In this document: positions 1-11,454 of the stretch, piece after piece | Numbering within the stretch: position 1 is the stretch's first letter | Layout of the letters: every line of letters begins with the position of its first letter | From: Gnetum montanum | Lineage: Eukaryota > Streptophyta > Gnetopsida > Gnetales > Gnetaceae | NCBI GenBank assembly: GCA_015680685.1 | Contig: MNCI01023349.1 | Coordinates: forward strand, 1 to 64,000 | Direction of reading: 5' to 3' | DNA length: 64,000 nucleotides | The notes under the pieces: model-generated | Databases searched by the model: none | What the model was told of the DNA's origin: nothing | The model's input: the letters and a program-made list of their open reading frames with translations, nothing else | Program-made: the position numbers and the translations under genes

Positions 1-498
1 AGTTGTGATAGACATAAGTGTATCACACCCCTTCATAAAGCCATCTTTAGAGTCACTACTTTCACTAATAAGTCATAATGCTCTAGATTTACTTAAAATG
101 TGACTAATTATGGATTATAGTAGCACACACTAGTAATTTAACTTAGTACTAATTGAACTGTATTTGACTACAGCTGATAGCTATCACATTGGTAAGATTT
201 TTCCTCTATTTTAGAGCTAGCTAAGATTGTTTATAAGTACAATGAGTAACACTAGTTATTAATGGATTTATTTCATTTAACTATCAGTACCTATGACTTG
301 TAGGAGGTCATAGTGGCATCATTTGTATACTTTTGGTTGGGCTACAAGTTAATGTAACCTAGAAATTTTGCCTATGAAACCACATCCAAGGGATTATATT
401 TTATCCCTAAATGCACATTGAAGGTTTTCAATCTTTAGAAAAATGTTTGGATAGTCTCCTAAGAGTAGCTACAACTTGAACCTACTCATAGTGGGAGA
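1..498. other. unrecognised end of the first element
   Basis: No coding block or repeat is recognisable here. The minus-strand integrase match just to the right stops at about 499, before the second catalytic Asp region expected in a gypsy integrase, so this stretch is either a badly decayed integrase C-terminus or 3' untranslated region, or a later rearrangement. Confidence 0.3.
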
Positions 499-786
499 CT
501 ACAAGCTATTACAACTTACAACTTCATGTAACTTTCTACAAAAAGCATCAGTCATCTTCTTGCACAGAATAAAATGTGCCATCTTGAAGAACCTATCAAT
601 AAGAAAAAAAATTACATAATTCCCACATTTGGTTTTTGGAATATTAGTCATGAAGTCTATTGAAAAACTTTCCCATGGATTTTTGCGAATTAACAAGGAC
701 ATATAGTGTCCATTCACACATTTACTTTCTTTGAACTTTTGATATGTCCAATACTCCTTCATAACTTTTGAAACTTTTATTATCAT
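499..786 (-). pseudogene. integrase core fragment (gypsy)
   Basis: A 95-codon open stretch resembles the N-terminal half of the catalytic core of plant gypsy integrases, which insert the cDNA into the genome. The block PWESFSIDFMTNIPK contains the first Asp of the D,D-35-E triad, and the following DRFFKMAHFI matches the usual DRFSKMAHFI. The second Asp and the Glu are not found downstream, so the fragment cannot be active. The HHCC zinc finger expected upstream is not recognisable. Identification as a gypsy integrase is firm; the chromovirus assignment is less so. Confidence 0.8.
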
Positions 787-1019
787 TCTAGATTAAAAAT
801 AGTGGCTATCCACAAGTTCCATTGTTTTATCCTTACCCATGTCACCTACCATGCCACTATAATTCTTTTCAAATAAAATATTTTTCCTAAATCATAAATT
901 AGAAACACATACTTTTTATTCTTAAATTACATTTCATATTGAATAGGATAGTTCCTCCACTAGTCTATCCTACTTATCAATGATTCTTTGAGGCTCCTCC
1001 AAACCCACCCAAAATCATC

Positions 1020-1430
1020 ATCATGGTCATACAAACAAGAAAAGTCATCCATGCCTTCTATATGATGTATGCTAAAATTCACCACATGCATACTAGATAA
1101 TGCATTAGTCCCTGCATTGGATTTTTCATTTTTGTGCATTAAAAAAAATTAAAATCTTGTAACTATGCAACCCACTTCATATTCTTTGCGCTAAACTTCG
1201 TTTTTGAGTTTAGAAATTAAAGTGCTTTATGGTCCATCATCAAAGTGAACTCTTTGGAAAAAAAGTAATGNAAAAAAGAAAGAAATAGGTCAACCTTCTT
1301 GTGAAAGTACCCCAACAATGGAAAGTCCACTTGCATTCACCTCCACCTGAAAAAGTTTCTAAACAGCTAGAATTACAAGCATAAATTCATTGGTAATCTT
1401 TGCTTTCAACAAGGTAAAAATCCCTTGGGT
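1020..1430 (-). pseudogene. RNase H remnant (gypsy pol)
   Basis: Read on the minus strand this stretch holds scattered RNase H signatures. A block reading KEFTLMMDHKAL at about 1215-1255 corresponds to the catalytic-Asp strand (TDHKAL in intact copies). Further on, at about 1140-1185, KWVA, a stop, then LQDFNF corresponds to the motif usually reading RW...LQ.F.F. RNase H degrades the RNA template during reverse transcription. The reading frame changes several times and an N lies at 1271. It follows the RT block directly, as in intact pol. Confidence 0.6.
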
Positions 1431-2402
1431 TTTATTATTGCATCTAAAGTTCTTATTTTTTTTCAACAAAGTAAACATAGGCCATGAAATACCACTAAAG
1501 CTTTTGATGAACCATCTATAAAAACCTACTAAACCAACAATGATCTTACCTCCCCAACATTCTTAGGAGTTGGCCAATTCCTAATAGCCTTCACCTTGGT
1601 AGCTTCTATTTGAATCTAGTTTTCTAAAAACCACATGCTCCAAATATGTGATTTCTCTATTGAATAAATGACTTTTCTTCACATTAATCACCACCTATGC
1701 CTTCTCCAAATTAAGACACACCATCCTTAAGTGACCAAAGTGTTCTTTCTCATTAGATCTATATAGAAAAATATTTTTAAAAAAGAGAATATAGTACTTA
1801 CTAATAAATTCCTTTATTACATTGTGCATCGACATCATAAATGTATCAGGTGCATTATTCAACCTAAATGGAATAAATAAGCACTCAAACAATCCATCCA
1901 GTGTCTTGAAAGTTATCTTTCACTCATCACTAAGTTTAATTTTAATTTGATGGTAACCAATCTTTAAATAAATTTTGCTACAATTCTTTGCATTGGTAGG
2001 ACATCAATGATATCATCCATCCTTGGAATAAAAAGCCTATACCTTACTATATCCTATTCATACCTTAGAATCAATGCATATCCTCCATTCATCACTATCA
2101 TTCTTTAGCACTAGCACTACTAGAACTACACAAGGTGAAATGTATTCTCTCATGAAGCCATTTGCAAGTAACTCCTCTACTTACCTTTGTAATTTAGCCA
2201 TATTATTTGATGCTATCTAGTAAGCTCTCTGATTTATAATGGTAGCATCAGGGATGAAGTTAATATGATGTTGTGCATTTCTCATCAATGGTAGTTCATC
2301 CAGTTCCTCTTTAAACACCTTGGAAAATTTCTCCTTAAAGCCTAGCACACATGTAAGAAGTTCAACGTACACATTTTCATGGTTAGTAGTAAATACTATC
2401 AT
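1431..2402 (-). pseudogene. reverse transcriptase remnant (gypsy)
   Basis: The N-terminal part (2402-2217) ends in a segment reading QHHINFIPDATIINQRAY, equivalent to the conserved H.I.L.PGA.P..R.Y entry of gypsy RT. The core is at 1892-1695: FIPFRLNNAPDTFM matches the PFGL.NAP.TF motif, and the YxDD active-site box is altered to FFKN, so both catalytic Asp are lost. The C-terminal side (about 1560-1430) still has RWFIKSFS and a WPM..LLKK-like block. The enzyme would have copied element RNA to DNA. It is clearly dead. Confidence 0.8.
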
Positions 2403-2499
2403 AATTGTAAAATCAAAATAAATTTTATCATTTTTCTTAATAAATTCCCTCTCTCCTAGAATGATTAAGAAAGCATTAATTAAGGTTTGCTACCTCACT

Positions 2500-2870
2500 T
2501 GTTCAACTATTGTAGGAATCAAATTATGGATTCCATCAGGTCTAACAACACTTCACACATTTCGTGCTTCATCAAACTAAACACCATTGTCAAAATTCCA
2601 AGATCTATTAAGAATTACATTAGTAAAATCTATTGGAAGTACATCACTATTCATCAAATCAAAAAAAACTTCCAATATTAAATTTCAATGTACATTGTTC
2701 CCTTACCTCTAGGGAAAAATCTCTCTATAACCAATGCATCTTATAGGGTCTTGGATAAGGATTAGTTACTAAACCCATCTAGAAACTACCCTAGAAGAAA
2801 TAACATTTCCTTAGGCTCCCCCATCAATTAAAAAATGAATTCATTTCCCACTAAGCAAACAACTAGCCGC
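2500..2870 (-). pseudogene. aspartic protease remnant
   Basis: Between the RT start and the zinc knuckle the minus strand contains FLIDGGA followed by a stop and GNVISS (about 2800-2850), which corresponds to the retropepsin active-site loop normally read as LIDSGAS..FIS. The D-[ST]-G triad appears as DGG. Position between gag and RT is right for protease. Little of the rest of the domain can be read. Confidence 0.5.
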
Positions 2871-2989
2871 AATCTAGAACAATAATTTCCTATTAGGATG
2901 ATCTTTTCAATTTATGTTCCCCATGAATGCATAGGAATTTAATTTTGAAATATCCTTAATTTTTGGAGCATTAGGATTACCTCTCTGAA

Positions 2990-4130
2990 GATCTTATCTT
3001 GATGTCTCTCCCACCTCCATGGTCTGTACATCCTTTCCCTTGGCTTTCTTATGAAGTGGACATTCCCATTGCTTGTGTTCTCATTCTACACACTTGAAGC
3101 CCTAGATTTTCGATGAGCTACTGTCTTGCACTTTGTCTTTCCTTCCTTGGTTCTTCTTGGTTTTTCAATTTTCATAGTCTCTTTTAGACTTCTCATCTTG
3201 GCTTTCCTTCTTATCTTCATATTTTTCCTTGGATGCTTTCTTAGATCTTGAGCCCTTCATCCTCCCTTTGAAATTTTGTTTGATCCTATTTCTAAATCCA
3301 CCTAATTTCCTATTAGCCTTAAGTGCTAAATAATAAGCCTTATCAAGTTCTTTTGGCTCATAAAAGAGAACTTCTACTAGTACACCAATTTAACACCTCC
3401 TAAAATAATTGAAGCATGTTCATATTCCTCTTAGTTCACCTTAGCTTGATGGAATAGATCACAAAATTCGATGTAGAATTCTTTGAAATTATTATCATCT
3501 TACCTTAGGAATTTTAACTTTATAATGGTTTCTTTTCTTTGATGAGACTATTTAAATTTTCTCTTCAACCTATATTTCATGAGATCTCAATCTTTGATAG
3601 GTTGACTATTTTATCTTTCATAATCCTAGGACTCCTTTTCCCACCAAGTAGAAGTCATACCCTCCAACATGGATTTAGTAAAAGGTATTTGAAAGTTATT
3701 TGGTACCTCTTCCAACTATAAATGCTTTTCAAGTATATTTATCTAATTCAAAAAAGCATTGGTTTCCTCTATAACATTGAAACTCCTCAATTTTACATAT
3801 GAGAGTCTTGCCTCATCTTTCTCATCAAGCTTGCCTAAAGAAGAAGTGTTTAAAACCATTGGAGTCCTTGGAGTTATCATCTAAGTAATAGGATTTTCTC
3901 CCATTGGAATCCTTATTTGATGGTTTTCTACATTTCCATACTTAGATTTTCCTTACTCTTCATCCACTTCGTCTTCACCTGGTTATGAAACTTCTTCATC
4001 TAAACAAAATATGTGTTCAACATCACACATATGGATATGGCTAGGACCAACATTCTTGTCTACCTTTGTTTTGATTTCATCTAACAAAGAAACCATCATC
4101 TAGAAGGTATACTTCATGCTCTTCATATCT
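2990..4130 (-). pseudogene. gag remnant with CCHC zinc knuckle
   Basis: This is the nucleocapsid/capsid gene of the minus-strand element. At 3101-3060 the minus strand encodes a C-X2-C-X4-H-X4-C zinc knuckle whose first Cys is changed to Gly and which has one in-frame stop; it is followed by a Lys-rich tail. Upstream at about 3360-3300 the segment ELDKAYYLALKANRKL resembles the AY.LALK.E.KL block just before the knuckle in plant gypsy gags. A Lys/Glu/Ser-rich stretch separates the two. Frameshifts occur throughout, and the start codon cannot be fixed. Confidence 0.65.
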
Positions 4131-4217
4131 TAATTTATTACTTGTACCTAGCTCTTCCTAGGTTCCATTTGAAACTGACAAAATTCTTAACCAATTTCCA
4201 AGGCACAATAAAACTAG

Positions 4218-4229
4218 AGTCTAATAACA
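4218..4229 (-). promoter_or_regulatory. primer binding site, tRNA-Met type (decayed)
   Basis: The minus strand here resembles TGGTATCAGAGC, the usual complement of the initiator tRNA-Met 3' end; about 8 of 11 positions agree and the differences are mostly C/G to T/A. It lies five bases inside the LTR edge at 4234. Confidence 0.55.
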
Positions 4230-4233
4230 AAAA

Positions 4234-5252
4234 TGCTAGAGTAGGTTCATTCCATAAATAAATCACCTGAAAGCACTAAATCTATATATTATACAAAGTT
4301 AAAAAAATTTCTAGAAAATAACAAAACTAGCTATTTTTAATTAATTTATTATAAGATTACAATCGGTTTGCAAATCCACAAATAATGAAAACCTACCATA
4401 CTCAAATGATATTGTAGGGCATGAGGCTCTACAACCATAAAATGGTTGTTCTCAATGCAAGATACAACCATTATAGAATCTCTCCCATAACCTAGGACTA
4501 AGATCTTAGCTCACAAATAAGACACAAGAGAATATAACACATAAACCAACACACCACAAGTTACTCTTGGAGCTTCAATCACCAATTACACTTGGTCAAT
4601 GTGCTCACCTACTCTTTGTTGCTTAGCTCTTCACACACAGAAGAGCTCTTTTATGTCTCACACCAACAATAGTAACTACACCAATATTTATGACAAATCA
4701 TAAGATAAGAAACCTAGAAAGATTTTCTCAACTTAACTTGAGCCTCTTCAAATGTTTTCTAATTCTTATCATCTTCTCTCTAGCTATTTCCATCCTCCTC
4801 CATCATATTTTGACTACTTTTTGAATTAGGATAGGTGTTTTAGAAGTTTTCCCATTCATACAAATCATCTTTGACCTTTGAAAGACATCTACTATTTTTC
4901 CAAAATGTCTCTTCTTGTTCCTAATATGTCTCCAAAAATAGCAAGATGTCTTACCTGAGAAATCTTCTCTAAGAAATCTCAAGTTTTGGAGATATGTATA
5001 ACTTGATACATCAATTCCAATAGCAAGACTTATACTCTAAACTCTAAAAATCTTCTATCACTCCTAGGATTCAAGAAATACATCTTCTAGTCCTCTAAGT
5101 TGTATTTCTAGGATTTGAAACCTATAAAACATACACATAGAAAAGAAAAAGGGAATTGGAAGAGGTGTTCCTACACCCATGGAGCATGCTATGCTCCTAG
5201 CATTTTAAGAAGGAGGAATCCCAAGCCTCATGTAAGATCTTCAAGAGCTTCA
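4234..5252 (-). repeat. 5' LTR of the chromovirus-like element
   Basis: About 1.02 kb bounded by TG (4234) and CA (5251-5252) on the plus strand, directly next to the decayed PBS. No second copy is in the window, so the limits rest on the PBS, on the TG/CA ends, and on the point (about 5255) where homology to the right LTR of element A resumes. Confidence 0.55.
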
Positions 5253-6172
5253 TTAGTGGGACAAGTGCTCTTGAAGGTCTTATTGTGGCCAAGTGTAATC
5301 CCTTTGCTAGGGACCACTTGGCAGGGAACCTTTGTGCATTTTAACCCTGCTACACTGTGCTACATTGTGTAGCGTAGCATAGCATAGCACCCAGATTGGC
5401 CCAAATTATGACTTGCTTTGTAATCATTTTATCACAGAATGTCAATCATGTCCTAGTGTGGTAGTAGAGCAAACCTATTTAATGGTTGAAAAATGGACAA
5501 ATATAGTTACTCCATCAAAGCTATCTGAGTAGGAGTATTGTCAGAGTACATCCCTGGTACGTTGTGCTATGCTACGTACCATAGCATACTATAGCACTCA
5601 AATTAAAATTATTTCTAACAAAATTCACCATATTTTTCTACATTTTGTTGCTCATGCATCAAGGATGAAGTGGGGAAGATATCTTGGAGGACTAAGTTGT
5701 CATCAATCTGCATCTTTGGAGCCTGATCAGTCTTTTCAAGGCCTACTATGCTATGTAGCATAGTGTAGCATAGTAGGTCTCACAGTTAGAAAACTTATTG
5801 AACTCTTTAGTCCACCCCAAAAACCTTCCATAGCTCCTAGCATGGTCCATAGGTAGACTGTAAACTGGTTCAAGTGTCAAACTGGGCAAGCTAGAGGGTG
5901 TAGCAAGCCTATTAGCCTGGGAGATAGAGAATTTGCCAGACTATTTGGTCTACCGCTAGTGCCTTTTTCATGCAAACTAGTCTTGTGGCTAAGTGCCATG
6001 TTCACTATGCTACAGAGGGTGAAAGGTATACTTGGAAGTAGCTTTGTAGGTGTTAGGACTTCTAAGGTGCCATGTCATCTGCATGATCTAACATGACATC
6101 ATGCTTGTAGGGATCCTTACCCAAATTTTGGGACGACTAAATCATGAGAGTCCCAAAATTTATGGTGTTTCA
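5253..6172 (-). repeat. Element A 3' LTR (truncated by nested insertion)
   Basis: Matches 21515-22423 almost base for base in order, with many substitutions (roughly 15-20 percent in stretches compared by eye). Its right end ...GGTGTTTCA (6164-6172) is shared with 22423 and 58672 and corresponds to the LTR start TGAAACACC on the minus strand. The other half of this LTR should lie left of the window, beyond the inserted chromovirus-like element. It contains several self-complementary CTACG/CTATG hairpins (5345-5390, 5555-5600, 5745-5780). Confidence 0.85.
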
Positions 6173-6188
6173 ATGGCCCTTCTTTGTT
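6173..6188 (-). promoter_or_regulatory. polypurine tract of element A
   Basis: The minus strand reads ACAAAGAAGGGCC immediately before the LTR start TGAAACACC, a suitable primer for plus-strand DNA synthesis. Confidence 0.6.
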
Positions 6189-7944
6189 GACATCTGGAGG
6201 ACCTACTCGAGAGATGTCAACAAAGAATATGAAATACCATGAAGAAAAAAACACCAACATTGCTCTTCAGTGCCCACTCAGATGATGCTTCACTACGTTT
6301 CAGAGTGCCTGGAGGAAAATGTAGGATAAGGGGGAAATGGATAGATTTGAGGAAATAGGTTTGGGAAAGGGATGAATGTAACATGTGACACTTTGCAAAA
6401 TTTTTGTCATAGCGTGATCCCTTGTTCAGGTGCTTTTGAGAGAGTCAATATGCATGGATATCTTTCTCTTTTTTTTTGGCCTTTGACCTCTCATCGGAGT
6501 GTTTGGATATGGTCAATTTATGGCCAAAGAGATTGTAAAGCAGTTATGGTGCCATTTTTTAGGCATTTGTCTTTCTTTTTTTCTTCCTTTTTTTGTTTTT
6601 TTTCACTCTTTTATGTTTTTGTGCTTTTCCTTTGTTGTACATCCACATTCACTTGCAAAAAACCTTGTTTTTGTTCTAGGATAGGTGTTTCCTCCCCAAG
6701 ATGAGTTATGTTACATCTATGTGGGGCTTTGACCTGCCTACAGATGCTTCCCATGGGGCGAGTTGCATTATGATCATCATGGACTTGGCAGTTGGGCATG
6801 TGAAAGGGATTCATGTGTGTCAAGGAAACTTGAGAAGAGGATATGAGAACTTGTGGGTATAGGGAATGGAGGATTAAGTTGGTTGAAAGGGAGAGTAGGG
6901 TGTGCACTCCCAAGTAGCTAAGCTAATTAGAGCGATCACTTTGGAATAATGTAGTGTTTTGATCTCAAGGAAAAACACATCTCTGAATGATGCCATCTTG
7001 TCTTGTATCTTACAAACACAACAGAGAGAAAAAAAGAAAAAATAACCATGAAGTGAAGTGAGGGAAAAGTCCTGCTTGCTTTGGACACTGCTAAAGTGGC
7101 AAATGTTGTGCTTGACATGCATGATGTCTAAAGTAGGAAGGCCAATAGTGGTTCTAGCAGTGGCTGGCTAGAAAGGTTTGCACTGAAGAGGCTAGGAGCA
7201 GCGGTGATGCAGGTGTTGAGGATTCCTCATCCAAGGAAAATATCATGCAGTCTAGCTACAAGGTGAGAAGCCTAATAGCTAAACTCAGATGATGGCGAGG
7301 GCTAGAGGATGGCAACATTATGGCTAGGCCACAATAGTTCTAGGACTCTAACAATAGGTGTTGATGACAAGAGCTACTACCAGGATGATTGGCTATGGTA
7401 TTAGTAGCTTCTGAAGGTCAGCAAGATATCAAACGACATCTATAGAAGATCATGAAGATGCTAGGGGCAATTACATTGCATGTACTCTAGCAAGTTTTTC
7501 CTTAGCAATGTGAACTATATTCTAGAACTGCAGTGTCCCACCTCATGCTATCTAGGATGTTTGAAAGTGTGCATGCTCACTTGTTCACAAGATTCACACT
7601 TGTGGGCTAGGAAGCATTGCACTACGGACCCAATTTAAAGTCTTGGTAAAGTGTTGAATGTGCTAGTTTAAGCTCCCAGCAGACTGATGTGCCAGTTTAA
7701 GGTCTTGGTAGACTGTTGTGCTAGTTTAACATCGTAGCAGATAGTGGATGGCCAATTTTAGGTAGTTGCAGACCATGTGGTGGATGCTAGTTTTATTTCA
7801 TACCCTAAGGACATTTTGTGCTAGTTTAATGTCATAGTAGATGAGTTGTGTCAGTTTATAGTCATTACAGACTATCTGTGCCAGTTTTAGATCATAGTGG
7901 ATGTTTTTGCTTACCTTGCTTTATCTTGGGTGTAATCCTTTGTG
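6189..7944 (-). other. Element A 3' untranslated region
   Basis: Lies between the pol stop codon and the polypurine tract. 6173 to about 6700 is clearly homologous to 58673 to about 59100 of element B. The open stretches on both strands here (for example 6372-6704, whose translation is a Phe/Ser-rich run from T-rich DNA) have no protein-like features. The part nearest to pol holds a tandem array described separately. Confidence 0.6.
7625..7905. repeat. tandem array 1 (CCAGTTTAAGGTC family), 3' of pol
   Basis: About seven degenerate copies, spaced roughly 37-45 bp, of a unit whose core reads TGCCAGTTTAAGGTC followed by TAGCAGAC. GGTC and GACC in the core are inverted repeats of each other. 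The array starts 40 bp after the pol stop codon. The same core occurs at 11455-11960 and 17030-17345. Confidence 0.8.
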
Positions 7945-9060
7945 TCAAACATAGTATGGATTGAGGTACAAGTGATTAACAGGATTTGCGAACTCATTGC
8001 CATCTGCATCGGCCAATTTGAACACTGCATTTTCATAGGCTTTCATGACTATGAAAGGGCCTTTCTAGTTGGATGAGAATTTGCTAACTAGCTCACGAAT
8101 GGCCTTGAGGATTAAGTCGCCCTTTTTAATTAGTCATTGATGTAAGTTGCACTAGTGCTTTTGCCATTGTTTATCCTGGTACCATTTGATACAATTAAGT
8201 GTTTGAGCATGCTCCTCGTCTACAGAGTCAAGATCAATGATCCTTGAATTTTTGTTTTGAGTCTTGTCTACAATGTTTGAAAGGATCATCCAAAGTGATG
8301 GAACCTACAATTCAAGAGGTAACATTGCTTCAGATCTATAAAGAATATTTTAAGGAGTCTTACTTGTACCTGTCGTACATGTCATACAGAAAGCCCACAA
8401 CATGTAGAGGATTTACTCATGTCATCACCTCTTGCTACTACTAAGCATCTTTCTCAGAAGGTTACTGATGGCTTTTTTTGTTGCCTCTACCTGACCATTC
8501 ACCTATGGGTAGTATGGTGATGAAAAAGAGTGTTTGATGCCAAGGTTGTCGCAAAAGGTTTTGGTTTGCACCCTACTAAATTGTGGCCCATTGTCCATCA
8601 CAATAGTCATGGGAAGACCAAACCTTGTTACTATGTTATTTAGGATAAAGTGGAAAACCTATTGGGATGTGGTCTTTCTAATGGGATTACATTCTACCCA
8701 CTAGTATTTGGTTGTGATAATAATGAATCTATGTCCTATGGAAGACTTAGGTGTGATAGGTCCTATGATATCTAGTCCAAAACATTGGAAAAGCCACATG
8801 ATCTACGTAGGATGTAATTCAATAGGTGACACATGTATGAGGTTTTCATGGTGTTGACATACATCTCATGTTCTATGCAAGGCCAATAGTAACCTAAGAA
8901 TATGATTTTTTCTGCCATAACCTTAGGAGCTATGTGTCCCCGACATAGTCCCTCATGGGCATTGTTAACAATCCTTTGTGCTTCTTCCCCACTAACATAG
9001 GCCAGTAGTATCCCATCAAAGGAGAGTTTGCATAAGGTGTTATCTCCTATTAGGACATAC
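7945..9060 (-). pseudogene. Element A integrase (Tat type)
   Basis: Integrase region closing the pol ORF. The HHCC zinc-finger part is readable at about 8960-8880: AHEGLCRGH then GYYWPCIEHEM. The catalytic triad residues are all still present: Asp in FGLDIIGP (about 8778), Asp in IVMDNGPQF (about 8605) and Glu in VNGQVEATKKA (about 8490), although stops and frame changes break the ORF. The C-terminal end reads PVNHLYLNPYYV then TGA at 7945-7947, matching the usual end of Tat pol (PVN...LK.YY). The enzyme would insert element cDNA into chromosomes. Confidence 0.85.
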
Positions 9061-9068
9061 TACTGGGC

Positions 9069-9989
9069 TCATTTTTGTATTACATCCTTATGAGCAGATG
9101 TCAAGCCATGTGGGGGTTCACCATGTTGAAGGTAAGCTTTAATGTTGGCGTACCACTCTTGGGTATCTATTGTACTTACAGATGGAATGTGTGCTACTTG
9201 AGTAATAGGATTAATGCATTCTATTATTAAGGTAGGCAAGGTAGGAAACATGTGTGATTGCACATTTAATGCTAATGTGGCTAGTTCATCTACTACAGTG
9301 TTTTCATTACGAGGCACATGTTGAATGTCTAATGTTGTGAATTGCTTTAGTTTACTTTTGGCTAAGTTACAATAAGGTTTTAAGTGTGAAGCTTTGCAAG
9401 CATAAATGTTGGTGATATAGTTGATAATGAGTTGGGAATTGCCCCAAATTGCCAAATGTTGGATCCTCAACTCTTAAGCTACTATAAGACCCCTAAGGAG
9501 TCCTTTGTACTTAGGTATGTTGTTTTTGCAAAGGAATGTAAAATGATACATGAAGGGTCAATTTTCCCTAGAGGGAAATGTAAGAACAGCGGTCGTGCTA
9601 CCACCTCATGTAGTTGAAGCACCATCAAAATGCAAACTGGCTTTGAAATTTAATGGAACAGGATTTATGCTATTGATTTGTTCATCCGGGAATTTGGGTT
9701 CTATTACTATCTAATCATCAATGAGTGTAGTCGTAAGCTATGTGGCTACTACTTGACCATTTTTTAATGATTGTGCCATATAATGTAAATCGAATTTCAT
9801 TGTTATAGCTTTCCATTGAGCTATCTTACTACTCTTGTACAAGTTAGTTGTCATAGCCCAAAGTTTGTTGCTTTTACATATGATGCTAACTTTGCTATGA
9901 AACAGGTAATGTCCCCATTCTTTTAGTGCGAATACTAGGGCAAGATAGTTTTTCTCTACCTCATTATATTTTTCTTCGTGTGCTATCAA
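9069..9989 (-). pseudogene. Element A dual RNase H (RNH plus second, archaeal-type RNH)
   Basis: Two RNase H-like blocks in series. The first (9989-9738) has YNEVEKNYLALVFALKEW and FDLHYM, the standard gypsy RNase H that follows RT. The second begins at about 9650 with LHFDGAST, continues through 9470-9069 with a WGNSQLIINYI block (usually GDSQLVI, so its Asp is now Asn), and has VPRNENTVVDELATLA (usually P..EN..AD.LA.LA). A second RNase H between the first one and integrase is the hallmark of the Tat lineage. Stops separate the two blocks. Confidence 0.85.
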
Positions 9990-11356
9990 TGCAATGCTAT
10001 CATCTCTCCTTTGACATAGCAGTGCGACAATGGATGTGTCTGAGGTGGCAAGGTAGATGTAGAAAGGCTTATCCCTCTATGGTGGGTAAACAATGGGAAG
10101 GTGCAAAAGCTCTCTCTTTAGGTTATCAAAGGCTTGTTGACATTGATCTATCCACTTGAAGTTGATCCCATTCTTGAGCTAGTGTTGCATGGGGTGTAGT
10201 TTTCTGTCAACCTTGTGATAAAACTTCCCATAAACTGTACTTTTCTTTGCAACCCACACAACTCTTTAATATTTGTAGGTGGTCCTAGGTTAACAATGGC
10301 CCTCACCTTATCAGGGTCCACTCCTATCCCTATTTTTGACACTAAAAAACCTAGCATGCATCTGGTTTTAACCCCAAAAATACATTTCCTAGGGTTGAGG
10401 CATAGGTGATGCCTATGACAACATTGGAGAACTACATTTAAGTCATTTGGATGATCAATAGCTTCCTTAGACTTAACTACTATGTTATCAACATTGTTGT
10501 TCAGCCTTTCTAAGAGGTAATTACTAAATATGGATGTCATTGCTCATTGATACATTGCTCCAAAGTTTTTTAGCCTAAAGGGCATCATTGTGTAGCAAAA
10601 GGTATCCCAAGGGATCATAAAAGTCGTTGCCAACTGGTGCTCTGGATTGATGCAAATCTGATTATATCTTGAAAACTCATCCATGAAGGACAGTAAGGCA
10701 TGACCAGCTATAGTATCGATAAGTTGATCGATACTAGGTAGTAGGAAGTCATCCTTAATTTTAGCCTTATTTAAGTCTTGGTAGTCTATACAAATTCGTA
10801 TACTCCTAGTTTTCTTAGGTACGATTACAATGTTTGAGACCTAATCTGAGTAATTGACGGCTTGAATGAAACCAACTTAATAGAGTTTTGTGATTTCATC
10901 ACATATAGCCAAAGAAATCTCTAGCTTAACTTTGCACCCTTTCTATTTAACCTCTTTGACACATGGGTCTAAGATAATGTTGTATTGTATGAGCCACGGG
11001 GCTAGGCCCAACATGTCTTCATATGACCATGCAAACACTTTGAAATTATTATTAAGGACTTTCGAAATGTTTTGTTACACTTGTAGTTCTAGTAGGGAAT
11101 TGACTTTTAATGTTTTCACCTCACCTCTAGATGTAGTTACCATGGTTTCAATAAGAGGGTCCTTGGTCACATCCCTAGCCTCTAGGTCTAAGGCCTTGAC
11201 CAAATGTTCTGGCTAGTCTAGAGATTTCTCCAAGGATGCTGCAATGTCATGAGTGGATGATTCCAAGTCTATTGATTCTAAGCTTAGGTGTCTTATAATC
11301 CTAGCAGGAGGTCCTATCAAGACAAGGGGCATGTGGAGATTACCTTGTATAGCCAT
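9990..11356 (-). pseudogene. Element A reverse transcriptase, start of pol ORF
   Basis: The ORF has its own ATG at 11356-11354, preceded in frame by a stop, so pol is not a simple continuation of gag-protease. A linker with FAWSYEDMLGL (about 11035) leads into RT: SNIVIVPKK, CIDYQDLNKAKIKDDF, LLSFMDEFSRYNQI, MPFRLKNFGAMYQ (about 10580). The YxDD box is changed to NVDN before IVVKSK, and LNPRKCIFGV with LGFLVSKIGI follow at 10540-10148. These are typical Tat RT words. A handful of stops interrupt the frame. In intact Ogre-type elements, RT is reached by splicing or recoding from gag-protease. Confidence 0.88.
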
Positions 11357-11454
11357 TTTCAAATCACTCCCACAAAATCATCAAATAAGAGAATGTCAAG
11401 TGGTACCTATTTAATAAAGTAACATGCAATAGAACGTAGAAAAGGTAATAATGC
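11357..11454. other. short leader before pol ATG
   Basis: Minus-strand sequence between tandem array 2 and the pol start codon. It contains ATTAAATAG at about 11412, a possible 3' splice site for joining gag-protease RNA to pol. This is only a candidate. Confidence 0.25.

Larger units (their letters stand above)
1..5252 (-). mobile_element. Ty3/gypsy chromovirus-like element, 3' part off window
   Basis: On the minus strand the order from right to left is LTR, PBS, gag, protease, RT, RNase H, integrase, which is the Ty3/gypsy order. The 3' LTR is not visible, so the element continues beyond the left edge. Its right end abuts sequence that matches the middle of another LTR at about 21515, so it seems inserted in the 3' LTR of element A, with TTAGT (5253-5257) as a candidate target duplication. 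The integrase wording is closest to plant chromoviruses. All domains are broken by stops and frameshifts. Confidence 0.75.

Noticed and set aside
6372-6913. Overlapping open frames on both strands (6372-6704 plus, 6611-6913 minus)
   Set aside because: They come from T-rich DNA in the 3' untranslated region of element A, are not conserved as proteins in element B and have no motif.
10890-11216. 108-codon plus-strand open frame
   Set aside because: It is the shadow of the pol N-terminal region on the minus strand, which has clear RT-linker words.
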